Source of the DNA: Bombyx mori
Lineage: Eukaryota > Arthropoda > Insecta > Lepidoptera > Bombycidae
Direction: 5' to 3'
NCBI RefSeq assembly: GCF_030269925.1
Contig: NC_085135.1
Coordinates: forward strand, 5,952,753 to 6,016,752
Length of the DNA: 64,000 bases
Shown here: in pieces, positions 21,196 to 31,309 of the stretch
Numbering within the stretch: position 1 is the first letter of the stretch
Layout: each line of letters opens with the position of its first letter
Translations under genes and position numbers: made by a program
The notes under the pieces: generated by a model
What the model saw: only the letters and a program-made list of their open reading frames with translations
What the model was told of the DNA's origin: nothing
Database searches by the model: none

Positions 21196-24078
21196 TTAGT
21201 TCGCTCGTCGAGCCCTTCGTCGCAAGCGACGGGTTCGACGAGGACGGTGACCGGTGCTTGTGGTGCCTAAGAGCACCGTTAATGGATCAGGAGGATCCGT
21301 AATGACGTGCTTTGGGCGACGTCGACGGTTTACCATTCGGTCTACTGGGTCGGGTATGTAATTTCCAGCGGCTACGATGAGAGGGTTCTCATGTCGTGCC
21401 GCCTTCTCAAAATGGCGCAGCGATGCCGACTGTAGATACTTACTGACAGAGTCAAGCTCCAGGTCATCGTGGAGATCCACGTTCCTCAGGAACCATGGTG
21501 CTCCGACGGCTATCCTGCAGAATCGGGATTGAATAACCTGAAGGGGCTTCAAGTTGGTGCGGGCTGCGTGAGCGAACACTACGCTTGCATACGTCATAAC
21601 GGGGCGTATGCAAGTTTTGTAGAGAGTTACCTTATTACGGAGGGACAGTTTGCTTCGCTTGCAAAGCATAGGGTAGAGACGTCCTAATATGAAGGCGGCA
21701 CGGTCGCGTACCGTTTTAATATGGGGACGGAATGTCATCCCTCTGTCGAGGGTGACGCCTAGGTATTTGACCTGCGAGGCCCACGGTATGGGCTGGCCAA
21801 AGAGAGTGACGGGGCTAACGGCGGAGGTGTTTGCGCGCCTATTAGGGAGTGGGATGCTCGAAGTGGTATTCGGAGGGCGACCCCTTTTGAAGAGCACCGC
21901 TGTGCTTTTCGTGGGGTTGATGTCGATGCGCCACTTCCGGAACCACTGTCCCATGGTGGCTACTGCGATCTGGAGTCGCCGATGAAGCAGCGACATCTTC
22001 CTACACGAGTAGTAGATAGCCGTGTCATCGGCGAAGAGCGCTAGATGGGTCTCCGGAGACCGGGGTATATCATTGATATACAAACTAAATAATAACGGGG
22101 AGAGCGCGGAGCCTTGCGGGACTCCGGCAGTCAGTTGACGGGGACGAGAACGAGTTCCCTCTACTCGATATCGAAACGAACGGTTCGACAAGAAGTCTCG
22201 TATGATGAGCACGAGTCTGTCTGGCACTCCCATGTTGTACAGTTTGTAAATTAAACCGTTGTGCCAGACTTTGTCGAACGCCTTCGCGATGTCGAAGAAG
22301 AGGGCGCCGGTCGGGATTTGTTTACGCCTATTTAGTCCTATCAGGATGTGCTCCGTGAGGCGGTGCACTTGTTGTACGCACGAGTGTTTAGAGCGGAATC
22401 CGAACTGTTCGTCTATGAGAATTTTGTTCGCGGTAACAAAATCCCAGAGGCGTTTCCTAAGGAGCCGTTCGTAAATTTTTCCTATCGTCGGGAGGAGACT
22501 AATCGGACGGTAACTAGAAGTTTCGTTTGTCGGTTTGCCCGGCTTATGTATACCGATAACGTCCGCTTCTTTCCACACCGCGGGAAAGATGCAGTGCGTC
22601 ATAGCGGCATTTAAAATTGTAGCCAACATTGCTATCAGTTGGACTGGCAAGAGTTTTAGCGCGCGGTTGCGGATGCCGTCGGAGCCGGGTGCCTTCCTAG
22701 GTTGGAGGTTGTGGATCGCGTCTCTAACTTCGTCAGTGGTAATGGGGGGTAACGCGTCCGAGGGCGGCAGGGAAGCTCTGCGCTCGACCTCCCTGTCGAC
22801 TAACTCGGTGTGTTCGGGGTCCGCGTGTTGAGTGCTGGTGGTGCACTGCTCTTGCAGTGCATCGGCCAGCAGCTCAGCCTTGTCATCGTCATCGAATGCC
22901 GGTGGTTGGCCTGAAGGGCGTACGAGGGGAGGCATAGTAGCGGTAGTTTCGGATTTGAGAGTCCTAGCTAGTCGCCAGTATGCTTGGTGGGAGGGCGCGA
23001 GTTGTTCTAAATAACTATGCCAATTATCGTTACGCGCGTCGCTTAGGCGGGAGTGGACTTCGCGTTGTAGACGACGCATCCGAATCCGGTTTGAATGCGT
23101 GGGAAGCCGATCGTAGGCCCGGATTGCCGCGTTCCTAACTCTTAAGAGATTCCTAAGTTCGGAGGACAGTCTGATGCGGTGGAAGCTGTCCTCCACATCG
23201 ACTTCTTTTGAAGATCTAATGATCGCGGAAGAGATGTGATCGGTAATGATGTTTATGGATTCGACGGTGTCCTCGGGGGATAGATTCGAATCCGGGCCGT
23301 AAGGGAGGATTGGCGGAGCGGCTTCGGCTAGGCACGTGCCCAGCTTATTCCAATCCACCATGTTCCTCGTAACAGTGGCTGGGTTGTGAGGGCGACCGAG
23401 CTGCATAAGGACAGGTCGGTGGTCTGAGTCGAGCTCTGACAGTGCTTCGATGGAACGTAAGCGCAGAGTTACGTTCCTAAGCAATGCCAGGTCTATAGTG
23501 CTCGGACGGAGCGCGATGTTATACGGATAACATGTTGGAGTTGGGGGACCGACTACTTCAAAAGTGAGGTCGTCTATAAACGCGTCGAGACGCCTACCGT
23601 TAACGTTCGTACGATGGCAGTTCCACCTAGTGTGGTGGCAATTTAAATCGCCTGCCAGGATGACGGAGTCTCCCATGCCAAACAGTGACTCGATGTCACT
23701 GCTCAGGAGGGGCTTGTCCGGGGGGAGATAAACGGATGCGATGACGATCGGCTGGTGTCCCGTCAGCGAGATACGGCACACTGACGCCTCGATATGTAAG
23801 AGCGAGGGAGTATCGAGAGGAACAACGTGCAGAGCCCGCCTATAGTAAATGGCAGTCCCGCCTTTGGAGGCGGTGAGTCTGTCATTCCTAACCATGACGT
23901 AATTCGCGACTTTCGGGTCACGACGCGAGGGCTTCAGACAGGTCTCCTGCACTAACAAAATATCTACAAGATTATCGCGGAGGAATTCGAAAATTTGATC
24001 GCGTTGCCGCGCGAGTCCGTTAGCATTGTAGAATGCTAACGTAAGGGAATACGGTTTTTCTCTACCTTTTTGCGCCAT
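21196..24078 (-). CDS. LINE-J copy A ORF2, AP-endonuclease/reverse transcriptase
   Basis: 960 codons, open, a usual length for Jockey ORF2. Endonuclease: LAFYNANGLARQRDQ, ILLVQETCLKPS (catalytic Glu), ILAGDLNCHHTRW, SDHRPVLMQL (SDH). RT near residues 460-740: YRPISLLPTIGK, DIAKAFDKVWHNG, GVPQGSALSPL and LALFADDTAIYYS (FADD active site near 682). The C-terminal region has GAPWFLRNVDLHDD and a very Arg-rich end. The protein nicks target DNA and reverse-transcribes the LINE RNA there. All expected catalytic motifs are present, so this copy could be active. Confidence 0.92.
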   Translation of the reverse strand: MAQKGREKPYSLTLAFYNANGLARQRDQIFEFLRDNLVDILLVQETCLKPSRRDPKVANYVMVRNDRLTASKGGTAIYYRRALHVVPLDTPSLLHIEASVCRISLTGHQPIVIASVYLPPDKPLLSSDIESLFGMGDSVILAGDLNCHHTRWNCHRTNVNGRRLDAFIDDLTFEVVGPPTPTCYPYNIALRPSTIDLALLRNVTLRLRSIEALSELDSDHRPVLMQLGRPHNPATVTRNMVDWNKLGTCLAEAAPPILPYGPDSNLSPEDTVESINIITDHISSAIIRSSKEVDVEDSFHRIRLSSELRNLLRVRNAAIRAYDRLPTHSNRIRMRRLQREVHSRLSDARNDNWHSYLEQLAPSHQAYWRLARTLKSETTATMPPLVRPSGQPPAFDDDDKAELLADALQEQCTTSTQHADPEHTELVDREVERRASLPPSDALPPITTDEVRDAIHNLQPRKAPGSDGIRNRALKLLPVQLIAMLATILNAAMTHCIFPAVWKEADVIGIHKPGKPTNETSSYRPISLLPTIGKIYERLLRKRLWDFVTANKILIDEQFGFRSKHSCVQQVHRLTEHILIGLNRRKQIPTGALFFDIAKAFDKVWHNGLIYKLYNMGVPDRLVLIIRDFLSNRSFRYRVEGTRSRPRQLTAGVPQGSALSPLLFSLYINDIPRSPETHLALFADDTAIYYSCRKMSLLHRRLQIAVATMGQWFRKWRIDINPTKSTAVLFKRGRPPNTTSSIPLPNRRANTSAVSPVTLFGQPIPWASQVKYLGVTLDRGMTFRPHIKTVRDRAAFILGRLYPMLCKRSKLSLRNKVTLYKTCIRPVMTYASVVFAHAARTNLKPLQVIQSRFCRIAVGAPWFLRNVDLHDDLELDSVSKYLQSASLRHFEKAARHENPLIVAAGNYIPDPVDRMVNRRRRPKHVITDPPDPLTVLLGTTSTGHRPRRTRRLRRRARRAN

Positions 24079-24098
24079 TGATTACCGGTAAAGAATTT

Positions 24099-25703
24099 TT
24101 ATAACGTGCGAGACACGGACTCGTAGACGTCCATGTGATCGAAAGCGGCCGCGAGCCGCTGTTCGGGGGTTACCGACCTACGGATAGCATCTGCGAACGA
24201 TCGCAGACGGTCAAAGTTTACCGCGGTGACGAAGTCGCGCACGAGCGCGAAGTCGTTGACGTCTGAGGGTTGCGGGGGGCGGTACGCGGGCGCGGGGCGA
24301 GGTGCGAGCAGGGGCTGAGGCGCGTGACGTGTCGCAGGCGGGAGCTGGGGTACGTTTTGTGTTCCCTCCTTCGTATACGGCAGCGGTTTTTTCCACGCCG
24401 AGACGGTGGGAACCGCAGCCGGTACGAAGGCTGGTTTCGGCACTGAAGGCGCCGAAGTCTTTGGGTCGACGGTTCGGGGGGCTGGGTGGTTCAGGCGTTT
24501 ACGCGGAGCCCTAGGACATCCGCGGTAGTTTGCCGGGTGCCCTTGCTTAAGGCATAGGACACAGCTTGGGGGTTCCGTCGCGGTTTCCCTAACACGCGAA
24601 CATTCTGTGGTTGCGTGATCGCCGAGGCATTTCACGCAGCGGGGGCGCGCGTGGCAATTACGCGCTGAGTGGCCATAGAGCTGGCACCTGTGGCACTGCC
24701 CGGGAGTACCACGTTTATGGGGGGCTTCGATGGTGACCCCGGAGAGGCCGCATATCGTTTTGAGACATGAGATTCTTTTCTTTGCCTCCGGGGTTGATTC
24801 TAGCGCGACGAGAATCATATTGTACGGCTGTCTGCCGCGTCCGCTGTGCATCCGGTGCACACTAATTATTGGGAGGGACTGACCGATCAGATCCTCCTTT
24901 ACGTAGTCTATGTCGAGTTCCTTGGGGACTCCACGTATCACTACGCGGAGTTCGCGGTCCTCCTGAAGAGCATAGGTGTGATAACCTATGTTCTCCTTTC
25001 GGAGGTAAGCAGAGAGGGCCCTATGGTCGCCCGGCGTTGCGACCTTAATCTGAATCCCATGCGCGACGTTACGCGCATGGGTATAATTAATTTTGTTGGC
25101 CTGAAGGGCCTGGGATACGCGATTCCACGCTGACTTCTCCTGGAGTATCAGCGGGGGCGGGACAACTGTTTTAGGCGCGGGCGCGGTTTTTGGGCGCGGC
25201 GGTGGGATTACGCGGCGGGCGGAGTCCGACTCTGGCGTTACGACTACCTGCGGTCGGGAGGCGGTCGCGGACTTGGTTTGCTTCGTCACGGAGCTCCGGG
25301 ACTCCACGACGCGAGTACGCTTTTTACCGCGCGTTACAGTTTGGAACCCATCCGAGGTTCCGGGTTGAGGGCTAGTCGCGGACTCGAAGTCCATCTCCGA
25401 TTCGGTATCGGAGCCTGAACTAGACGCTATTGAGGTCGCGACGGACGAAACTGACGTGATTGACGCGGGCGCGGGGGTAGCGGGGGCGGGGGCGTTAGAC
25501 GCTACGGCGGCGGCGTGCGTACGTGCGCTTGAACACGGACCGGCGGCGGGGCACGCGAGGCATGCCTGCGAGGCATGTTTGGCGACGGCGGCGAGAGATG
25601 CGGGGGGAGAATAATTACCAAATGAGGCCCTATAGGCTTCGAATTCGGGCGCGATTGACGGATATTTTTCCCGAATGAAGTCGATGAAAAGTTTTTCCTC
25701 CAT
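24099..25703 (-). CDS. LINE-J copy A ORF1, nucleic-acid-binding gag-like protein
   Basis: 534 codons, open. The N-terminal ~200 residues are Ala/Pro/Ser-rich and low in complexity. Residues ~250-330 resemble the PRE_C2HC domain of Jockey/X-element ORF1 proteins (ELRVVIRGVPKELDIDYV). Three zinc knuckles follow: CHRCQLYGHSARNC, CVKCLGDHATTEC, CVLCLKQGHPANYRGC. The Pro-rich C-terminus ends in a short conserved tail. The product should bind LINE RNA and form the RNP. ATG at 25703 is used because all full-length copies keep it just after the GCGAAAATCACGT leader. ORF2 starts 20 nt downstream. Confidence 0.9.
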   Translation of the reverse strand: MEEKLFIDFIREKYPSIAPEFEAYRASFGNYSPPASLAAVAKHASQACLACPAAGPCSSARTHAAAVASNAPAPATPAPASITSVSSVATSIASSSGSDTESEMDFESATSPQPGTSDGFQTVTRGKKRTRVVESRSSVTKQTKSATASRPQVVVTPESDSARRVIPPPRPKTAPAPKTVVPPPLILQEKSAWNRVSQALQANKINYTHARNVAHGIQIKVATPGDHRALSAYLRKENIGYHTYALQEDRELRVVIRGVPKELDIDYVKEDLIGQSLPIISVHRMHSGRGRQPYNMILVALESTPEAKKRISCLKTICGLSGVTIEAPHKRGTPGQCHRCQLYGHSARNCHARPRCVKCLGDHATTECSRVRETATEPPSCVLCLKQGHPANYRGCPRAPRKRLNHPAPRTVDPKTSAPSVPKPAFVPAAVPTVSAWKKPLPYTKEGTQNVPQLPPATRHAPQPLLAPRPAPAYRPPQPSDVNDFALVRDFVTAVNFDRLRSFADAIRRSVTPEQRLAAAFDHMDVYESVSRTL

Positions 25704-26121
25704 CTTTACGTGATTTTCGCCCGGGGGGGGCGGCCCCGGGACTTAAACACGCGCTCGCCTTGCGGCGAGGCCCCTGTGTCGGTAACACTAAATTGGCCGA
25801 AGCGATTCTAGGAATTTTAGAAATTTTAGTGAATAGAACAAGTAGAATAGAATTAGAGTGAATAGAACCACTGCACAGTTCCCGGGCGGCAATGCCTTGC
25901 AATTAGGCGCAGGTACAAATTCCGAGAAACACTTGGGCCACAGATGTGCCACGAACAATGATCTATTATCACCGGTAGTCACTTCCGACAAAACAATGAG
26001 CACGTCCACGCGCGTCGGTTGCTCAAATCGGAATGGACTTGCAACGTTCGTGGCGGTCGGCTTAGAACACACACCGCAGCGGCACCCTTTGATGGCGCGA
26101 GTTTCCGGCATACTTGCTGAC

Positions 26122-26128
26122 TATAAAA
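26122..26128 (+). promoter_or_regulatory. TATA box of LTR-A (5' copy)
   Basis: TATAAAA in CTGACTATAAAAAGAGCTGC. LINE-J copy B begins at 26154, about 30 nt downstream, where transcription would be expected to start. The same box is at 35580-35586. Confidence 0.6.
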
Positions 26129-26479
26129 AGAGCTGCTGTACAATCCTTAGCTCGATTTGAGCAACCGACGCGCGTGGACGTGCTCATTGTTTTGTCGGAA
26201 GTGACTACCGGTGATAATAGATCATTGTTCGTGGCACATCTGTGGCCCAAGTGTTTCTCGGAATTTGTACCTGCGCCTAATTGCAAGGCATTGCCGCCCG
26301 GGAACTGTGCAGTGGTTCTATTCACTCTAATTCTATTCTATTTATTCTATTCACTAAAATTTCTAAAATTCCTAGAATCGCTTCGGCCAATTTAGTGTTA
26401 CCGACGCAGGGGCCTCGCCGCAAGGCGAGCGCGTGTTTAAGTCCCGGGGCCGCCCCCCCCAGGCGAAAATCACGTAAAG

Positions 26480-28084
26480 ATGGAGGAAAAACTTTTCATC
26501 GACTTCATTCGGGAAAAATACCCGTCAATCGCGCCCGAATTCGAAGCCTATAGGGCCTCATTTGGTAACTATTCTCCCCCCGCATCTCTCGCCGCCGTCG
26601 CCAAACATGCCTCGCAGGCATGCCTCGCGTGCCCCGCCGCCGGTCCGTGTTCAAGCGCACGTACGCACGCCGCCGCCGTAGCGTCTAACGCCCCCGCCCC
26701 CGCTACCCCCGCGCCCGCGTCAATCACGTCAGTTTCGTCCGTCGCGACCTCAATAGCGTCTAGTTCAGGCTCCGATACCGAATCGGAGATGGACTTCGAG
26801 TCCGCGACTAGCCCTCAACCCGGAACCTCGGATGGGTTCCAAACTGTAACGCGCGGTAAAAAGCGTACTCGCGTCGTGGAGTCCCGGAGCTCCATGACGA
26901 AGCAAACCAAGTCCGCGACCGCCTCCCGACCGCAGGTAGTCGTGACGCCGGAGTCGGACTCCGCCCGCCGCGTAACCCCACCGCCGCGCCCAAAAACCGC
27001 GCCCGCGCCTAAAACAGTTGTCCCGCCCCCGCTGATACTCCAGGAGAAGTCAGCGTGGAATCGCGTATCCCAGGCCCTTCAGGCCAACAAAATTAATTAT
27101 ACCCATGCGCGTAACGTCGCGCATGGGATTCAGATTAAGGTCGCAACGCCGGGCGACCATAGGGCCCTCTCTGCTTACCTCCGAAAGGAGAACATAGGTT
27201 ATCACACCTATGCTCTTCAGGAGGACCGCGAACTCCGCGTAGTGATACGCGGAGTCCCCAAGGAACTCGACATAGACTACGTAAAGGAGGATCTGATCGG
27301 TCAGTCCCTCCCAATAATTAGTGTGCACCGGATGCACAGCGGACGCGGCAGACAGCCGTACAATATGATTCTCGTCGCGCTAGAATCAACCCCGGAGGCA
27401 AAGAAAAGAATCTCATGTCTCAAAACGATATGCGGCCTCTCCGGGGTCACCATCGAAGCCCCCCATAAACGTGGTACTCCCGGGCAGTGCCACAGGTGCC
27501 AGCTCTATGGCCACTCAGCGCGTAATTGCCACGCGCGCCCCCGCTGCGTGAAATGCCTCGGCGATCACGCAACCACAGAATGTTCGCGTGTTAGGGAAAC
27601 CACGACGGAACCCCCAAGCTGTGTCCTATGCCTTAAGCAAGGGCACCCGGCAAACTACCGCGGATGTCCTAGGGCTCCGCGTAAACGCCCGAACCACCCA
27701 GCCCCCCGAACCGTCGACCCAAAGACTTCGGCGCCTTCAGTGCCGAAACCAGCCTTCGTACCGGCTGCGGTTCCCACCGTCTCGGCGTGGAAAAAACCGC
27801 TGCCGTATACGAAGGAGGGAACACAAAACGTACCCCAGCTCCCGCCTGCGACACGTCACGCGCCTCAGCCCCTGCTCGCACCTCGCCCCGCGCCCGCGTA
27901 CCGCCCCCCGCAACCCTCAGTCGTCAACGACTTCGCGCTCGTGCGCGACTTCGTTACCGCGGTAAACTTTGACCGTCTGCGATCGTTCGCAGATGCTATC
28001 CGTAGGTCGGTAACCCCCGAACAGCGGCTCGCGGCCGCTTTCGATCACATGGACGTCTACGAGTCCGTGTCTCGCACGTTATAA
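26480..28084 (+). CDS. LINE-J copy B ORF1
   Basis: 534 codons, open, same domain plan as copy A: low-complexity N-terminus, PRE_C2HC-like domain, three CCHC-type knuckles (near 27487-27670), Pro-rich tail. Only a few residues differ from copy A (for example V/M and T/A changes), which indicates a very recent common source. The start is fixed by the conserved GCGAAAATCACGTAAAG leader, which has no earlier in-frame ATG in this copy. Confidence 0.9.
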   Translation: MEEKLFIDFIREKYPSIAPEFEAYRASFGNYSPPASLAAVAKHASQACLACPAAGPCSSARTHAAAVASNAPAPATPAPASITSVSSVATSIASSSGSDTESEMDFESATSPQPGTSDGFQTVTRGKKRTRVVESRSSMTKQTKSATASRPQVVVTPESDSARRVTPPPRPKTAPAPKTVVPPPLILQEKSAWNRVSQALQANKINYTHARNVAHGIQIKVATPGDHRALSAYLRKENIGYHTYALQEDRELRVVIRGVPKELDIDYVKEDLIGQSLPIISVHRMHSGRGRQPYNMILVALESTPEAKKRISCLKTICGLSGVTIEAPHKRGTPGQCHRCQLYGHSARNCHARPRCVKCLGDHATTECSRVRETTTEPPSCVLCLKQGHPANYRGCPRAPRKRPNHPAPRTVDPKTSAPSVPKPAFVPAAVPTVSAWKKPLPYTKEGTQNVPQLPPATRHAPQPLLAPRPAPAYRPPQPSVVNDFALVRDFVTAVNFDRLRSFADAIRRSVTPEQRLAAAFDHMDVYESVSRTL

Positions 28085-28104
28085 AAATTCTTTACCGGTA
28101 ATCA

Positions 28105-30987
28105 ATGGCGCAAAAAGGTAGAGAAAAACCGTATTCCATTACGTTAGCATTCTACAATGCTAACGGACTCGCGCGGCAACGCGATCAAATTTTCGAATTC
28201 CTCCGCGACAATCTTGTAGATATATTGTTAGTGCAGGAGACCTGTCTGAAGCCCTCGCGTCGTGACCCGAAAGTCGCGAATTACGTCATGGTTAGGAATG
28301 ACAGACTCACCGCCTCCAAAGGCGGGACTGCCATTTACTATAGGCGGGCCCTGCACGTTGTCCCTCTCGATACTCCCTCGCTCTTACATATCGAGGCGTC
28401 AGTGTGCCGTATCTCGCTGACGGGACACCAGCCGATCGTCATCGCATCCGTTTATCTCCCCCCGGACAAGCCCCTCCTGAGCAGTGACATTGAGTCACTG
28501 TTCGGCATGGGAGACTCCGTCATCCTGGCAGGCGATTTAAATTGCCACCACACTAGGTGGAACTGCCATCGTACGAACGTTAACGGTAGGCGTCTCGACG
28601 CGTTTATAGACGACCTCACTTTTGAAGTAGTCGGTCCCCCAACTCCAACATGTTATCCGTATAACATCGCGCTCCGTCCGAGCACTATAGACCTGGCATT
28701 GCTTAGGAACGTAACTCTGCGCTTACGTTCCATCGAAGCACTGTCAGAGCTCGACTCAGACCACCGACCTGTCCTTATGCAGCTCGGTCGCCCTCACAAC
28801 CCAGTCACTGTTACGAGGACCATGGTGGATTGGAATAAGCTGGGCACGTGCCTAGCCGAAGCCGCTCCGCCAATCCTCCCTTACGGCCCGGATTCGAATC
28901 TATCCCCCGAGGACACCGTCGAATCCATAAACATCATTACCGATCACATCTCTTCCGCGATCATTAGATCTTCAAAAGAAGTCGATGTGGAGGACAGCTT
29001 CCACCGCATCAGACTGTCCTCCGAACTTAGGAATCTCTTAAGAGTTAGGAACGCGGCAATCCGGGCCTACGATCGGCTTCCCACGCATTCAAACCGGATT
29101 CGGATGCGTCGTCTACAACGCGAAGTCCACTCCCGCCTAAGCGACGCGCGTAACGATAATTGGCATAGTTATTTAGAACAACTCGCGCCCTCCCACCAAG
29201 CATACTGGCGACTAGCTAGGACTCTCAAATCCGAAACTACCGCTACTATGCCTCCCCTCGTACGCCTTTCAGGCCAACCACCGGCATTCGATGACGATGA
29301 CAAGGCTGAGCTGCTGGCCGATGCACTGCAAGAGCAGTGTACCACCAGCACTCAACACGCGGACCCCGAACACACCGAGTTAGTCGACAGGGAGGTCGAG
29401 CGCAGAGCTTCCCTGCCGCCCTCGGACGCGTTACCCCCCATTACCACTGACGAAGTTAGAGACGCGATCCACAATCTCCAACCTAGGAAGGCATCCGGCT
29501 CCGACGGCATTCGCAACCGCGCGCTAAAACTCTTGCCAGTCCAACTGATAGCAATGTTGGCTACAATTTTAAATGCCGCTATGACGCACTGCATCTTTCC
29601 CGCGGTGTGGAAAGAAGCGGACGTTATCGGTATACATAAGCCGGGCAAACCGACAAACGAAACATCTAGTTACCGTCCGATTAGTCTCCTCCCGACGATA
29701 GGAAAAATTTACGAACGGCTCCTTAGGAAACGCCTCTGGGATTTTGTTACCGCGAACAAAATTCTCATAGACGAACAGTTCGGATTCCGCTCTAAACACT
29801 CGTGCGTACAACAAGTGCACCGCCTCACGGAGCACATCCTGATAGGACTAAATAGGCGTAAACAAATCCCGACCGGCGCCCTCTTCTTCGACATCGCGAA
29901 GGCGTTCGATAAAGTCTGGCACAACGGTTTAATTTACAAACTGTACAACATGGGAGTGCCAGACAGACTCGTGCTCATCATACGAGACTTCTTGTCGAAC
30001 CGTTCGTTTCGATATCGAGTAGAGGGAACTCGTTCTCGTCCCCGTCAACTGACTGCCGGAGTCCCGCAAGGCTCCGCGCTCTCCCCGTTATTATTTAGTT
30101 TGTATATCAATGATATACCCCGGTCTCCGGAGACCCATCTAGCGCTCTTCGCCGATGACACGGCTATCTACTACTCGTGTAGGAAGATGTCGCTGCTTCA
30201 TCGGCGACTCCAGATCGCAGTAGCCACCATGGGACAGTGGTTCCGGAAGTGGCGAATTGACATCAACCCCACGAAAAGCGCAGCGGTGCTCTTCAAAAGG
30301 GGTCGCCCTCCGAACATCACTTCGAGCATCCCACTCCGTAGTAGGCGCGCAAACACATCCGCCGTTAGTCCCATCACTCTCTTTGGCCAGCCCATACCGT
30401 GGGTCTCGAAGGTCAAATATCTAGGCGTCACCCTCGACAGAGGGATGACATTCCGTCCCCATATAAAAACGGTACGCGACCGCGCCGCGTTTATTCTAGG
30501 ACGACTCTATCCAATGCTTTGTAGTCGAAGCAAACTGTCCCTCCGCAATAAGGTAACTCTCTACAAAACTTGTATACGCCCCGTCATGACGTATGCAAGC
30601 GTAGTGTTCGCTCACGCAGCCCACACCCACTTGAAATCCCTTCAGGTTATTCAATCAAAATTCTGCAGGATAGCCGTCGGAGCGCCATGGTTCCTTAGGA
30701 ATGTGGATCTCCACGATGACCTGGAGCTCGACTCATTTAGTAAGTATCTACAGTCGGCATCGCTGCGCCATTTTGAGAAGGCGGCACGACATGAGAACCC
30801 TCTCATCGTAGCCGCTGGAAATTACATACCCGACCCAGTAGACCGAATGGTAAACCGTCGACGTCGCCCAAAGCACGTCATTACGGATCCTCCTGATCCA
30901 TTAACGGTGCTCTTAGGCACCACAAGCACCGGTCACCGTCCTCGTCGAACCCGTCGCTTGCGACGAAGGGCTCGACGAGCGAACTAA
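28105..30987 (+). CDS. LINE-J copy B ORF2, endonuclease/reverse transcriptase
   Basis: 960 codons, open; endonuclease Glu, DLN and SDH motifs and RT FADD (near 30148) are intact. The 3' part after ~30290 carries a cluster of differences from copy A (PLRSRRANTS, SPITLFGQPIPWVSKV, YPMLCSRSK), shared with copy D but not with A, C or E. This defines two LINE-J subfamilies or a recombination tract. Its start lies 20 nt after the ORF1 stop. It is probably competent by sequence. Confidence 0.92.
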   Translation: MAQKGREKPYSITLAFYNANGLARQRDQIFEFLRDNLVDILLVQETCLKPSRRDPKVANYVMVRNDRLTASKGGTAIYYRRALHVVPLDTPSLLHIEASVCRISLTGHQPIVIASVYLPPDKPLLSSDIESLFGMGDSVILAGDLNCHHTRWNCHRTNVNGRRLDAFIDDLTFEVVGPPTPTCYPYNIALRPSTIDLALLRNVTLRLRSIEALSELDSDHRPVLMQLGRPHNPVTVTRTMVDWNKLGTCLAEAAPPILPYGPDSNLSPEDTVESINIITDHISSAIIRSSKEVDVEDSFHRIRLSSELRNLLRVRNAAIRAYDRLPTHSNRIRMRRLQREVHSRLSDARNDNWHSYLEQLAPSHQAYWRLARTLKSETTATMPPLVRLSGQPPAFDDDDKAELLADALQEQCTTSTQHADPEHTELVDREVERRASLPPSDALPPITTDEVRDAIHNLQPRKASGSDGIRNRALKLLPVQLIAMLATILNAAMTHCIFPAVWKEADVIGIHKPGKPTNETSSYRPISLLPTIGKIYERLLRKRLWDFVTANKILIDEQFGFRSKHSCVQQVHRLTEHILIGLNRRKQIPTGALFFDIAKAFDKVWHNGLIYKLYNMGVPDRLVLIIRDFLSNRSFRYRVEGTRSRPRQLTAGVPQGSALSPLLFSLYINDIPRSPETHLALFADDTAIYYSCRKMSLLHRRLQIAVATMGQWFRKWRIDINPTKSAAVLFKRGRPPNITSSIPLRSRRANTSAVSPITLFGQPIPWVSKVKYLGVTLDRGMTFRPHIKTVRDRAAFILGRLYPMLCSRSKLSLRNKVTLYKTCIRPVMTYASVVFAHAAHTHLKSLQVIQSKFCRIAVGAPWFLRNVDLHDDLELDSFSKYLQSASLRHFEKAARHENPLIVAAGNYIPDPVDRMVNRRRRPKHVITDPPDPLTVLLGTTSTGHRPRRTRRLRRRARRAN

Positions 30988-31309
30988 CCCATAGACACAG
31001 CCCACTGAGTTTCTCGCCGGATCTTCTCAGTGGGTCGCGTTTCCGATCCGGTGGTAGATTCTGCGAAGCACTGCTCTTGCTAGGGTCAGTGTTAGCAACT
31101 CTCCGGTTGAGCCCCGCGAGCTCACCTACAAACGTTAGGGTGAAGCTGAAATAGCCTCTCAAGGCTATCAGCATAGGTAGGAAAAAAAAAAAAAAAATCC
31201 TTAGCTCAGAAGCGAGCGAGTCACCGTATCAGACAGAACGCTCCTGCGTAATATACGCTCTGAGTTAACATTTCTGGTTTTATTGACTTACGAAGACCAC
31301 CCGCTTACC

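Larger units (their letters stand above)
20986..26035 (-). mobile_element. LINE-J copy A, full length (Jockey clade)
   Basis: Minus orientation: 5' end at 26035 (CATTCCGATTTGAGC), 5' UTR with GC hairpin and G-run, ORF1, a 20-nt gap, ORF2, ~190-bp 3' UTR, and poly-A seen as T-run. Both ORFs are open. With copy B it forms a head-to-head inverted repeat. The host sequence on the two sides (GGCACACTT / ACTTGCAACG) is interrupted inside the first ~66-bp repeat of LTR-A. Confidence 0.9.
26154..31196 (+). mobile_element. LINE-J copy B, nearly full length
   Basis: The 5' end GATTTGAGCAACC lacks ~8 nt compared with copies A, D and E; the 3' end has poly-A. The target duplication ATCCTTAGCTC is at 26143-26153 and 31197-31207. 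Both ORFs are open. It lies head-to-head with copy A across 118 bp (26036-26153). Confidence 0.92.
20883..31270 (+). repeat. LTR-A, 5' copy of Gypsy-A, split by LINE-J copies A and B
   Basis: Three pieces make one LTR: 20883-20948 (TGTCGGCGCGCGGC start), 26036-26153 (second ~66-bp repeat, TATAAAA and ATCCTTAGCTC) and 31197-31270 (AGAAGCGAGCGAGTCACC to GAGTTAACA). Removing the two LINEs gives a sequence parallel to 35205-35612 plus 42678-42751. The TG start and CA end fit an LTR. The boundary with the leader is judged from the TTAACA end only. Confidence 0.65.

Noticed and set aside
21009..25375. Open frames antisense to LINE-J ORFs, repeated in every copy
   Set aside because: They recur only because the LINE recurs and show no domain; they overlap the real ORFs.
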